Source of the DNA: Hemileia vastatrix
Lineage: Eukaryota > Basidiomycota > Pucciniomycetes > Pucciniales > Zaghouaniaceae
Assembly (NCBI GenBank): GCA_030280995.1
Contig: JASXTE010000015.1
Span: forward strand, 124,001 to 188,000
Length of the DNA: 64,000 nucleotides
Reading direction: 5' to 3'
Part shown: positions 21,504-33,462 of the stretch, in pieces
Layout: every line of letters begins with the position of its first letter
Numbering within the stretch: position 1 is the first letter of the stretch
Position numbers and translations under genes: made by a program
Notes under the pieces: model-generated
Seen by the model: the letters and a program-made list of their open reading frames with translations, nothing else
Database searches by the model: none
What the model was told of the DNA's origin: nothing

Positions 21504-24130
21504 AACCACAGGAAATCGGGGTGAACTGCCAGCAGTTCCCTCTCTTTGAAACTTTCAGGAAGAGGTTTGGAAAAAATTTGGGAAATGTGTGAAAGTGTCA
21601 GGAAACTGTTTGAAATTAGATGAAAAAAGTTTGAAAAAAAAGTTGGCCCCAAATTGAGCCTCAATTTATCCCTTATTGAGAAGAGCTTTTGATTCAAGTT
21701 GAGCATCAGTTGGATCAAATTTGAGAAATGGTTAAGCCACAAATCTTAAAATACCATAATATTCAATTTTATATCTAAATCCATTGAATGTTGTGAGGTC
21801 AGGTTTGATATTAGTAGAAATACCTTAAATGACACATAGTATACTAGGTCTGGAATATTATTTCGATTATCATTTTTATTTCTGAAAATATATTAAAAAG
21901 CATACTACTTAAGTCCTTTTTAAAAAAATTCTTAATAAAAATATAACTCTGTAAAAATTTTTGCATATAATTTTAAATTTTCTAGACAAAAGTTGATATT
22001 GAGCCCTTATCAATAGAAATTTCTTATTGTTCCTTTGAATAAAAAAATATAAGACAATTTTCAAAAAATTTAATGTAATAGAAAAAATGTATATATATTT
22101 TATAAGGGGAAAAAATAGTAATGTATTTTTTTACATTTAAACTATTATAGAAACTAATTTTAATATATTGGCACAAAACTTAGGCTCTAAAATAATGCAC
22201 TTCTTTCAGTTATCTATCTGTATTTAGTTATTATTAAAATGTGAGTCAACATTAATTATTAACATACATGAAAAAATCAATTGTGAATATTCATCTAGTA
22301 TTATATATATTCTCTACTTTATTCTCTTTCAAAACCTTTCTCTCATCCTCCCTTTATTTAAACTACAACAATCACCATAAAATTCATTTAATTAAAGTGT
22401 CAAATTTAAGATGCATTGGAAAATTCTCTTTAATTTATAAACCCATTTTTCAAAGAGAAAGATCAGTGTTTGATAAAGTATCCACTCCAGCTATTATGCA
22501 ATGAGGAATATCTTTAGTTTGTGTTTTTGGATTATTCAAAGGAGAAGAAACACCTATTGGTGATCTTTCTAACAAACAGAGCTGCCAGATTGGACAACTA
22601 CTTGGAGAAGTTGGATCTGGATCTCAAATTTGTCTTCTTCCACAATGAAGATATTTGATGTCATCAAATAGTTTTTTGGTAAACGTGTCCAGCACAAGTT
22701 TTCCTGAACTTGTGCTGGACACTTTTATGAGGAACACTTCGCTTCTCTTAAAAAATATGCATCTAACCAACTTCATATAGCAAAAGTGTCCAGCATAAGT
22801 TCAGACAAACTTGTGCTGCACACTTTGGTCTTGGAAAGTAATTTATTACTTCAAGGAAATTAAAAAAATAGGCTAGAACATGAAGATATTTGATTTCACC
22901 AAATTATTTTTTGGTAAAAATGTCCAGCACAAGTTTGGGCAAACTTGTGCTGGACACTTTTATGAGGAACACCTCACTTCTCTTAAATAAAAATGCACCT
23001 TAAAAGCTTCATATTGGAAAAATGTCCAGTAAACTTTTGGCTGAACTTGTGCTGGACACTTTTAGCAAAAAACTATTTTATGCCATCAATTATTTTCATT
23101 ATATGGGCTTTTTTTGTTTTTCCTTGCAATTTTTAGTCACTGGTCTTGGTCAAAGTGTCCAGCACAAGTTTGGCTGAGCTTATGCTGGACACTTTTCCAA
23201 TATGAAGTTGGTAAGGTGCATTTTTATTTAAGAGAAGTGAGGTGTTCCTCATAAAAGTGTCCAGCACAAGTTTGGCCAAACTTGTGCTGGAAACTTTGGA
23301 CAAGACCAGTGACTAAAAATTTCAAGGAAAACACAAAAAATAGCCCATATAATGAAGATAATTGATAGAATCAAAATGTTTTTTGGTAAAAGTGTCCAGC
23401 ACAAGTTTTGCCGAACTTGTGCTTGACAATTTTATGAGGAACACCTCACTTCATTAATTTTTATAAAAACCTTTCAAGTTATACACTTTAAGGACAATTT
23501 TTATTTTTATTTAAATATAAATATTTCTTTTAGTTTAGTAACTGAATATTTTATTTTCAATAGCCTGTAGGTCTTATATTTTAGGTGAAATAAAAAAATT
23601 ATACAAAATTTAGTTTTACAAAGACTTAATATATTTGAATTGAGAAGTGTCTATATTCTTTTTAAAATTTGAAAATAGGAAAGGAATTAGTTATTTCAAT
23701 CCCTATAGTTATTAATATTTGTGATCAAAAAAATTTCAAAATTTATCTATTGTTTCAATTATTTAGTAAAAGATATCATTATTGTAAATTAAATTTACTT
23801 TCATAATTTTATGGTTTATCTTTTGGATGCAAAGTAATGTTTAGGTATGTTAAGAAATAATTTTCATCCTCTAAATTGATAATCATATTGGATATTCAAA
23901 AGCTTATTTTGGATCAATATGTGCTCAATGTGTGCTGAAAAAAGGATAAAATCATGGTTATAGTTGATCAACTTATGCTTAACTTGAGATCAATTGAGGT
24001 TCATTTTTGGACCAATCTGAGAAAAAATGCAAATCTAACTCTAATTTACTTATGTTTATGATAATCAAGGGACAATCTAAAGTTCAGGAGAGGGGATTGC
24101 TAGCAGCTCACCCCTAGATTTCCCGTGGTT
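21504..24130. mobile_element. E2: 2.6-kb TIR element of the E1 family
   Basis: The ends are AACCACAGGAAATCGGGGTG on the left and, reverse-complemented, AACCACGGGAAATCTAGGGG on the right. A GCTAGC-type palindrome lies about 25 bp inside the right end, with a one-base variant on the left. The flanks TAT (21,501-21,503) and TAA (24,131-24,133) fit a 3-bp duplication with one later change, because the uninterrupted gypsy site in B3 reads TAT. Left (~270 bp) and right (~230 bp) subterminal regions match E1. No transposase is present. The interior is an AT-rich stretch (about 21,790-22,560) with no supported gene, then the palindrome array, then AT-rich DNA (23,460-23,900). It presumably moves using proteins encoded elsewhere. 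Confidence 0.8.
22620..23460. repeat. Seven palindromes separating alternating, differently oriented X and Y modules
   Basis: Palindromes (P) start at 22,681, 22,782, 22,916, 23,018, 23,151, 23,253 and 23,388 and are the same 46-bp type as in E1. The ~56-bp module X (ATGAGGAACACCTCACTTCT to CTTCATATTGG) lies forward at 22,727 and 22,962, reversed at 23,197, and forward but partial at 23,434. The ~88-bp module Y (containing GACCAGTGACTAAAAAT and CCCATATAATGAAGATAATT) lies at 22,828 and 23,299 in one orientation, and in the other at 23,064; a partial copy precedes the first P. The order is Y' P X P Y' P X P Y P X' P Y' P X. X and Y always alternate while their orientation varies. Confidence 0.88.
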
Positions 24131-25402
24131 TAATTACCATACGATGATACAGCTCATATAAATGGTATATATATTTTTGATATGGAGGAAGAATTATTGC
24201 AATTAATTATGGATTCATATGAGAATGATACTAATCTAAAAAAATTAGTTACAATCTTGAATGATCCTAAGAATGCTTTAATCTAAGAATTGGTAAAAAC
24301 TCTCCCTCCAAAGTATCAAAATTCTTTGAATAAAGGAAAATTTTCTATTGAGGATGGTTATATTTATTACAGGAGAAAACTTACTAATGGCCTTGTAATT
24401 CCTCCTTCAATGAAGGAAACCATCTTAAAACTCTGTCATGATGACATTTTAGCTGGTCATTTTGATTTAGAGAAAACCATTGTCAAGATAAAAAACACTG
24501 CATGGTGGGCTAATATTTCTGAAGACAAAAGTTATATGTTGAATCCTACGATTCTTGCCAAAAATTTAAAATATTAACAGTTAAAAGATCGGGATTTATG
24601 CAACATATTGAAGCACCTGATGCTCCTTGGCAAATCATTAATATGGATTTTGTCACTGGTCTTCCTGTATCAGGGAAAGACAGTTATAACTCTTGTTGGG
24701 TAATAGTGAATAGATTCACCAAAATGTGTAAATTTATTCCCCACCATAAAGACGCATCCACCAAAGATTTATCTTTCTTATGGTGGTCATATATTTTTAA
24801 TATTGTTGGATTTCAAAAAGCCATCATCTCTGACAGAGACCCTAAACTCACATCTGAATTTCAGATGTCTTTGATGGATATATGTGGCTGTGAGTTGAAA
24901 TTATCTACTGCTTACCATCCCCAAGCTTGTGGTTTATCTGAAAAAAGATTTTACCATGGAAGATATGATTAGAAGGTATTGTGCCTTTGGTTTAGAATAT
25001 AAAGACAATGACAGATTTACTCATGACTGGATTACTCTACTACCAGGTCTTGAATTTTCTTATAACAGCACTGTTCACTCTGTCACTGAGACAAAGCCTT
25101 TTGAGCTCTGGTTAGGTTATGTCTCAAATACTTCTGCTTTAATTCTCAATAATAAATTGCCAAAGTTAGAGCTACATCCTGGTGTAAAATCTTTTATGAA
25201 AATTAAACAACTATGTAGAAAACATGCTAAAAGTTGTATTGATAAGGCATTGGAATATGAGAAATAAAAGATAGGATAAATCCCATAAAGATTACACATT
25301 TGAGAAGGGTGATGAAATACTGATATCTACAGTCCACTTCCATTTACAGGGAAATAAAAAATCAAACGATCCATTTGTAGGTCCATTTGTTTTTTAAAGA
25401 AT
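24131..25402 (+). pseudogene. Gypsy-B1 integrase fragment
   Basis: Collinear with the B3 integrase: zinc-finger histidines in CHDDILAGHFDLEK, the first catalytic Asp in INMDFVTGLPV (about 24,640), the second in SDRDPKLTSEF and the Glu region near 24,940 (GLSEKRF), which is damaged. At least three stops or frame changes occur (near 24,285, 24,575 and 24,950). B1 sequence stops at 25,402, where B2 is inserted after AGAAT. Confidence 0.78.
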
Positions 25403-26605
25403 TATTGGCGGGTCTTCTAGAAGAAGCAGGAAAAGGAGGACAAAAGAAGAAGGTAGGATAGGAAAGAAAGACTAATTTGTGAATATTATTTGAGAAATAG
25501 ATGTTAATTTGGATTTTTGGAGAGTAATACAACAATATTTTATGAGTAATGACACTACAGTAGATTTAAATTATATCTAATATTTTTGAAAGTTGTTTCT
25601 CAATGCGCAGCAATCAATTATTGTTATTAATAGACTTATGGAAACCTTGAAATTAATTAAGATTTATATTAGAACTGTAAGACTAATAATAATAATAATT
25701 TGTATGATATTTAAAAATATAATAAAGTATGAGTATAATAAGTGATGATTACTAGAGAGGTTTCCAAGGCTCTTTTATAGGCAAGATGACCTTCTCAAGC
25801 GTCTAAATTGTAGTTACATGGATTATAGTAGTATAAAAAGAAAAGGTATTTTAATTTAATTGAAACATACAAAACAAGAAAAAATTAACCCAATAAAGTG
25901 AAACCGTGAATAAGAAATAACTATTCCCACCATACAGTCCTAAAAAAATATAATGAATGACTACCCAAATATGAAAACTAAGAGCCATGGGAAAGGAAAT
26001 TTAAAACAGGTAATACAAATAGCTGAATATGTTTTATTAAAACAAAAGGAATTATTTTCACGCCTTTTAATTCAGTATAAAGAAAATTAAATTAATCATA
26101 TTAACCATTACAAGTAATTAAATTTTTAATTTAATTGAAACAACTAATTAAATTAATAAAATAACCTATTTAGAAGGTGAAATACAATTTATCATATTAA
26201 ATAAGTATTTTACTTAATTTAGTAATTTTAATGACAAAATTAAGGGTCAATGAAGTGCTGAATATTTGTGGATAATATTTAATGATAAGTTGTATTTTAG
26301 TTTATGTAAACTTTATTATTCAATTTGTAATTACATTATAAGTTGTATTTCATACTTATAATATAACCTTAAATAATTTATTTATTTATTTAGAATACAT
26401 ACAAAATGTGCCATGATATTATAGAATATAATATTTTATATATAATAAAAAGTTTCTTAATATAAAACTATTTTACTTATAAAATATAATTTTATTCAAT
26501 AAGATTTTTTATTGTAACTACATAAAATTTATAGCATTATTCCCTTAAATTATTCCAGTAATTTATCATATAATTTACTGGGCTCCTGAGATAGCCTGGC
26601 TGACA
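25403..26605 (-). repeat. Gypsy-B2 3' LTR
   Basis: Long terminal repeat on the minus strand, bounded by the purine tract at 26,606-26,617 and the AGAAT target duplication at 25,398-25,402. It contains a TATAAAAG box near 25,770 (complement strand), followed by the conserved GCCTTGGAAACC region where transcription would be expected to begin. No gene lies in it. Confidence 0.9.
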
Positions 26606-26636
26606 CTCCCTCACTCTAAAAAAAATAAAAAAAATG

Positions 26637-29600
26637 CTAAGATTTTTTCTTTTTATATATTTTTAACAGAGTAGGAAGATTTGAAATTTCTTTTCCAGGT
26701 ATCCATGCATCATGTTCAGATGATTTTTATATATATATCAATAAATATTCAATACCCCTTTCAGAAGTGATAATTCTATCATTGAGAATTTTACCAATTT
26801 CTGCAGTTTCTGTGACTTCCTGAGGGTTTTTCTTAGGTCTTCCCCTTCTTTTGGGAAATAAGTCACTGTTGGAAGTATAAGGTTTAAGCAAGGAAATGGG
26901 AAAACAGGATGTTTCCTATCATAAGGAGAATACAATACAACTTCTACTTCATTATCACCAACCATTCTTTTAACAACAAATGGTCCTAAAAATAGATCTT
27001 TTAATTTGTTATTGCCTTGTAAATTGAAATGGACAGTAGATATCAACACTTCATCCCCCATGTCAAATGTGCATTCTTTATGGGATCTATCCCATTTTTT
27101 CTTTTCATATTCAAATGCTTTATCAATACAGCTTTGAGCATGTTTTCTGCATAACTGTTGCATTTGCATAAAAGATTTCACACCAGGGTGTAGTTACAAC
27201 TTAGGTAATTTATTATTGAGAATTTGAGCAGGAGTATTTGGGACATAACCTAGCCAAAGCTCAAAAGGCATTTTCTCTGTGACAGAATGAACAGTGCTAT
27301 TATATGCAAATTCAAGACCAGGCAATAGAGTGACCCAGTCATGAGTAAATTTGTCATTTTCTTTATATTCTAATCCAAAGAACAATACCTTCTTATCATA
27401 TATTCTAGAGTTTGAATCATTCTTTCAGCTAGAACATCAGTCTGAGGATGGTGAGCTGTAGAGAACTTTAACTCACAGCCACAAATATCCATCAAAGAGG
27501 TCCAAAACTCAGATGTAAATTTTGGATCTCTATCAGAGATAATGGCTTTTGGAAATCCAACAATATTAAACATGTAAGTCCACCATAAGAAAGCTAATTC
27601 CTTTGTGGATACATCTTTGTGGGTAGGAATAAATTTTCACATTTTTGCAAATCTATCCACTATTACCCAACAAGAGTTATAACTGTCTTTACCTGCTACA
27701 GGAAGACCAGTGACAAAATCCATGTTAATTATTTTCCAAGGAGCATCAGGTGCTTCAATATGTTGTAATAAACCTGCTTATTTACCTGTCAACCTTTTAG
27801 ATTTCTGGCAGGAATCACAAGAATCAACATATAATTTTGTATCTTCAGACATATTAGCCCACCAAGCAGTATTTTTGATTCTAATAAATTTTTTTTCAAG
27901 ATCAAAATGACCAGCTAATATGTCATCATGACAAAGTTTGAGGATATTTTCTTTCATAGATTGAGAAATTACAATTACATTAGTAAGCTTTCTTCTATAA
28001 TAAATATAACCATCTTCAATAGAAAACTTTCCTTTAATCAAAGCATTTTGATACTTTTCAGGAAAAGTTTTAATTAATGCTTGAATTGAAGCATTCTTAG
28101 GATCATTTAAGATAGTAACTAATTTATTCAAATCAGCATCTTTATCATATGAATCCAGAATTAATTGTAATAAATCTTCTTCAATATCAACTATAAATAT
28201 ACCATGGATATGAACAGTATCATCTTCAGGTACATAGGCAGGATTGGAGTCATTATTTGGAAGAGGCAATCTGGACAGCATATCAACATTGGAGTGGACA
28301 TTTCCAGCCCTATGGACAATCGTCATTCTACCTCTGTACTCTTGAACAGAAAGTTTCCACATAAACATATGTCTATTTGGTGTTTTTAGGTTTAAAAGGG
28401 ACTTCACAGCACTACAGTCAGTTAACAATTCAAAATTTTGGTCATCTAGGTAGTAATGAAGCTTCTCAAGAGCCCAAACAACTGCTAAGCACTCTAATTG
28501 AGTGGCACCATATTTCAATTCACTATTTCTCAAGGTTCTTGAAATATAACAAATTAAAACCTCTGAGGATTTATCATTAATAATTTGTTTTTGGTGAAGG
28601 GCAGCACCCAGACCAACAAAGCTAGCATCTGTATACAGGACAAAAGGTTTGTTGAAATCTGGAAGAGCCAAGATAGGGGCTGTCATTAAACAACATTTTA
28701 ATGCATCAAAAGCCTTTTGACAGTCATTATTCCAGATGAACGCAACATCTTTCCTAGTTAACTTGGTAAGCGGCAATGCTATGACCTGATAATTTTTAAT
28801 ATATTGTCTATAATAGCCACACATACCCAAAAAAATTTGGATTTCTCTTACAGAAGTTGGTGCCTTTACATTTTGAATTGCAGCAACTTTGTTGTGGTCT
28901 ACACAAATTTGTAGGCCTGAAACAACATGGCCAAGGACTTTCAAAGATTGAAAGCCAAATTTACACTTTTTCAAGGACAAGGTCATATTGATTTCATCCA
29001 TTTTTTGAAAAACTCTATTTACGTGAATCATATGCTCATCAAAAGTTTTAGAAAAAACTATAATATCATCAATGTAAACCATGAGCCATCCCTCAATTAT
29101 TTCCTCATGGAAAGTGTTATCCATGAATTTTTGAAAAACTGAAGGGGCATTTTTAGGGCCAAATGGCATCCTAACATACTTATATATTCCCATATGAGTA
29201 GCAATAAGTAAAAAATTCTGAGAATCTTTCTCAACTGGAACTTGATGATACCCTTTATTACCATCCAGACAACTAATAAATTTTTCACCTTGTAAGGTAG
29301 CATGTATTGAGTTAATTCTGGGTAAAGGATAAATATCATCAACAGTATAAGTGTTTAATGCTCTGTAATCACTACATAATCTAGCCTTATCCTTCTCATA
29401 AGAAATCAAGACTGGGGAGATGACACAATATTTGGGGGTGACATCCACTTTCTCAATGATATTCATTTTTAATAATGTGGCAATATTATCTTCAATATCC
29501 TTTCTTTTTGTTGGAGAAGCAGGATATGGTTTTTTCTTAAGACTAGGAGGGATATCACTCAAGTTACAGGATAAGTTAATTTTCATTTCTTCCTGAACAA

Positions 29601-30309
29601 TTCTTAAGACATGAGAACCATGAGCAAAAGCCATAGGGAAAGAGGTAATTGAGGCAATAACAGAATCCTTTGGTTCATTAGTTAACTGATCACCAAAAGA
29701 AGCAGTATTTATTTCATTTAATAAATCATCCATTTCAATTGTTGTTCTGCCTTTACACTGGATTAGTGAGTTACAAGACTTTAACAGATGCCCAGAAGGT
29801 TTTCTAGAGGAGGAAATTTTGAATTTTCTTTTGCCATTCAATCCCAAGGTGAAGCAATTATTTGCTGGGTCCAATTTCACACCAAACATGGTTAAAATAT
29901 CATTACCCATAATAAACCAATCGCTTAAATTATCATTTTTCATGACAACAAATTCACAAATAGCTCTGACAAAACCACCATTATATTTGAAGAATACAGA
30001 GGTTTTGTATTTGCCAATAGGAATTAAGGTAGAACCATACCCTCTCCATTTTTCAGAAGTTATAGGTAATAATTTACTTAAATAATCCTTATCTACTGAA
30101 GCTAAAGCCTTTTCAGAGACTACACTTCCTCCAGCACCAGAGTCAAGAACCACATCAACATTCTTATCATTAATGATAACAGGTGCTTTCAAAGGGGATA
30201 TGGCTATAGAATTGTTAATAATATCTTTATTATTTCAGAATTTTCCACTGAAGATAAATCCAATACAGATTCTTCAGATATATTATCTAAATAATGGACA
30301 TCCTGATCC
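26637..30309 (-). pseudogene. Gypsy-B2 pol: protease, RT, RNase H, integrase, chromodomain
   Basis: The longest open part (27,778-30,192, about 800 codons) carries the protease (VVLDSGAGGSVV), RT with the catalytic YIDDIIVFS, RNase H (LYTDASFVGLGAAL, QLECLAVVWALEKL, TDCSAVKSLL) and the integrase zinc finger (CHDDILAGHFDLEK to DSCDSCQKSK). Downstream, integrase continues through SDRDPKFTSEF and AERMIQTLE to a chromodomain that ends at 26,637. Breaks are a frameshift near 30,235, a TAA at 27,778-27,780, a TGA near 27,640, damage around 27,190-27,390 and a 1-bp deletion near 26,900 that removes the chromodomain from frame. In this family integrase inserts the cDNA, and the chromodomain is thought to tether it to histone-marked chromatin. 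Confidence 0.9.
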
Positions 30310-32775
30310 AACATTAAAACATCTTTAACAGATTAATTTTCATAGGAGATATTACTTTCACAGTCACTAGAAGAATTATTGATATCAATTTTAGCCTCAT
30401 CAGTGTCTTCATTTTGTTCAACAAGATGAATTTTCTTGTCACAAACATGACCCTTTTGCCATGATTTGTTACATTTATAACAAGTATTTGTTGCATATTT
30501 TTTAGGTACAACTGGGGCAGAGGGTTTACCAGATTTTTCTGGGGGCTTTGTAGAGGGTTTATATTGATCATGATAAGATTTTCCAAGGTAATTCTTTGGT
30601 TCATATCTATGGTTGAGCAGTACCTCATTACAGATATTAATAAAAGAAGAATGTTCCCTCACATGCTAAGTTCTAGCTACAATTAAATCTCTAAGAGAAT
30701 TTGGTAATTTATACAAGATTTTATCTCTCCAAATATCATAATCCATCTTTGGATCAATTGCTCTCAAGATTTTTGTTACTATCATAAGAAAAACAATGGG
30801 GTTTTCAACTGAGGAGGATACATATCTAGTATTCTAATACAGTCTTTGCTGAGCCAACCTGAATTTCGAACCACCAAACTTATTCTCAATCAAGGTTTTC
30901 CACTCTTTCCAAGCATAATGTTGGTTTTCCAGTAAAACAGATTCATACCACATTGAAGCTACATTGGAAAAAAAAGAAATTAATTTAGAGAAAATTTCTT
31001 CATCTGGCAATTTATAAGTGTTTTTCAGATTATCATTTCTCTGAAAAAAGTGTTGCCAGTCAGATGAAGAGTCACCATCAAAAGTGGGATATTGATCCAG
31101 TTTGGGCCGATTTTTCCGGCTACTGGGATGGTCCATCTTTTGGTTTGAATTATTTAACAATAATAATTCCTGAAGTTTAGCCAGGTGTTCAGAAATTTCA
31201 TTATTTAAAGAAGCAGATGGTTCATGAACATAAAAAGATTTTTTGCTAGTAGAAAAAGATTTTACAGACACATTGTCAGTTTTTCTAATGGCTGAAATAT
31301 GTGGAAGAAAAGAAATGCTTTGTTCAGGCCCTTTTCCTTTATTCTTATGCAATTTATTGGCAGCACATTCATGTACACCATAATGATTGGCAGTTAAAGC
31401 TGAAAATGTTTCCTGTAGGTCAGACACAGAATTGTTTATCCTTGGAATTTCTGACATCTTATCATTTATTTTTGCAAGGGATAAAACATTTCTGTCTTCA
31501 AAAACTGTGTATTTGGTACTCAGTGCTTGGAAATCATTTTTCAGCTTTTTCAACTTATTGTGTAGAGACTTAATTTCATTTTTCAATGAATAATTCTCTT
31601 CAATAAGGGTTTTCAACTCACTCAAAAATTTATGCAGATGAATATTTTTATCTGAGATAGCTCTATGATCACTTCTTATTTGTTTTTTTTTTGGCTAAGA
31701 ATAATATTCAAAGTTTCTTTGATTTTAAAATAAGCTGTATCTTGCACAGAAGAGCTCACTTTAAAATGTAAGTGTAAATTATTCAATCTATCACTCTCAT
31801 CTACTAATACATCTCTTATATTTTGTCTTTTACAACATTAAAATCAAGTGTATCTTTCAATATATCCTCAGAGGTTTTCTCAAGCAAGGTATAAACTTCA
31901 GGTGAAATAGAATCATTCTTAATTGCAAGAGAAGGATTAAATAAAGAAGTAGAGGTTAAATGTAAAGGTTCATCAAATGATAATTTACTAATTAAATCAT
32001 TAGGGCTACTTATAAGAGGAAGTTGTCTATTTAAGGGTTTAAATGTTCTCTCACCATTATCCACAATATTACCTGTGGGAGAAGATTTTTTATTATACAT
32101 ACCAACATTTTTATCAAACAGATTACTTACCATGGCAAGGGAGGAAATTTCTCCTGTACCTTTTTTCTTCTGCCTCCCTGATAAGCATTGGCCTGAGGAG
32201 GTTGATGGTAGGTTTGTGTCCTGGATGGGCCAGGGCAATGAGCTACTGGCTGCTGAACATTCTGTTGGTAATGGTTCATCAGGTAATCCCACTTCCACTT
32301 TTCCACTTGTAGAGTGTTTTGATTCTGAGTGAAAGAGCTGGGTGCCTGATGGGGCTGAGGCTGAGGCTGAGAGGTTGGGAAAGGAGGAGTTTGAACCTGC
32401 TTTTTATTTAAGAGCTCCTGCATCTGTTGCCAGAGTGTGTCTGCCCTTGCCTTGTACTTCATGCTTTCTGCTTTAAGTTCTTTTATATGGCTGGAAAGAT
32501 TGTTTATTTGTTGCGTCAGAGGGATCTTTTTTATTTTTATACCCTTTAGAGGATTTTCCTGATTGATCTGAGGCTTTACTTCTTTCAGAGTAGTTTGGTG
32601 AGGGGGGTTTGCCACTTCTCCTGACATTTCTATGTCCTGAAGGGTATGAAGATTTTTTTTTAACTGAAGAATTCTTGTAAGTTAATTTTGAAGTACCTAC
32701 AGATTCATTATCTACATCCACATCAATTTCATCCACATGAAGGTTATCCATGCTGTTTGCCATACTAATGGACAT
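30310..32775 (-). pseudogene. Gypsy-B2 gag
   Basis: The first frame starts at an ATG (32,773-32,775) with an acidic N-terminus (MDNLHVDEIDVDVDNES). The gene then shows a Ser-rich middle part (31,816-32,298), a coiled-coil plus capsid-like part (30,834-31,625; DQYPTFDGDSSSDWQHFF, LPDEEIFSKLISFFSN) and the zinc knuckle CYKCNKSWQKGHVC (30,333-30,662). Compared with B3 it has a 1-bp deletion near 31,818, GAG-to-TAG changes near 30,834 and 30,663, and a TAA near 30,335. Family role: virus-like particle assembly and RNA packaging in the cytoplasm. The first part of the coding region overlaps a second conserved frame, listed separately. Confidence 0.85.
32127..32627 (-). CDS. Overlapping ORF in the B2 gag region (conserved in B3)
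   Basis: This 166-codon frame from ATG (MSGEVANPP) overlaps the first gag frame in another register. It has a basic start, a predicted coiled coil (QQINNLSSHIKELKAESMKY), a Pro/Gln-rich stretch, and KWKWDYLMNHYQQNVQQ followed by GPSRT and GRRKK. The matching frame in B3 (40,764-41,258) is also uninterrupted and keeps these features, with roughly 60% identity by eye. In B2 the main gag frame has two stops in exactly this interval. This may be the real Gag path, reached by frameshifting or splicing, or a separate small protein. I do not recognise the family. Confidence 0.5.
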   Translation of the reverse strand: MSGEVANPPHQTTLKEVKPQINQENPLKGIKIKKIPLTQQINNLSSHIKELKAESMKYKARADTLWQQMQELLNKKQVQTPPFPTSQPQPQPHQAPSSFTQNQNTLQVEKWKWDYLMNHYQQNVQQPVAHCPGPSRTQTYHQPPQANAYQGGRRKKVQEKFPPLPW

Positions 32776-33462
32776 GGAACTATGAAAAATTCAGTTGTTA
32801 TTTAAATATTCAAATTTATATTTCAAAAAAAAATATTTCTTGAAAAAATTAAATTCAAAAAAAAATTAAATAAAATAATTAACAATAAGAAATGTAATAC
32901 AAAAATATGTAATTTCAATTTATATTATAAAGAATTTCAATTATTATTAAGGGACCAAATGAAAAAAGTTTTTAATAAGTCAACCAAAATAATTAATACC
33001 AAAAAAAATATCTTGGTAATATTGGGACTAAGTACTGAGTACTACTATGGTCAACCAATTTAAATCAAAAAAAATTTTCAATAAAATTAAACTAATAATT
33101 TATTTAAAATATTTTATAATGATCTTCTAGGACTAAGATTTATAACTCTATTATGGTCAACTAGGAAAAAAAAATTTTTTTTGAACACTTACACTCAGTG
33201 AATCAGCAATTAAGCCACAATCACTGTTATTGCAATAAAAATTTAATAATATAAGTGAGAGGTGCAAAGGTTAACTTACTATAGTGATCGAGAAATCACT
33301 TCAAAAGTATATATTATTTAATATATTATAAACCTAAAATTTTGAACCCAAGTTTGAAACATGGTCCCGGCAAAATTTTTCTTTTTTGCTTAGGTGGTCC
33401 ATGTGCAGTGTTGTTTGTCGCAAAAGGGTGTATTGTTGTTGTCATTTGGAAAGGTCCCCAAT
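32776..33462 (-). other. Gypsy-B2 leader between 5' LTR and gag
   Basis: No gene. Next to the LTR is the primer-binding candidate TGGGGACCTTTCC (33,448-33,460, minus strand). Further in are diverged copies of a GTTGAC...AGTCCTA motif, seen here as TTGACCATAATAGAG and TTAGTCCTAG, which are clearer in the leader of gypsy C. The remainder is AT-rich. Confidence 0.6.
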
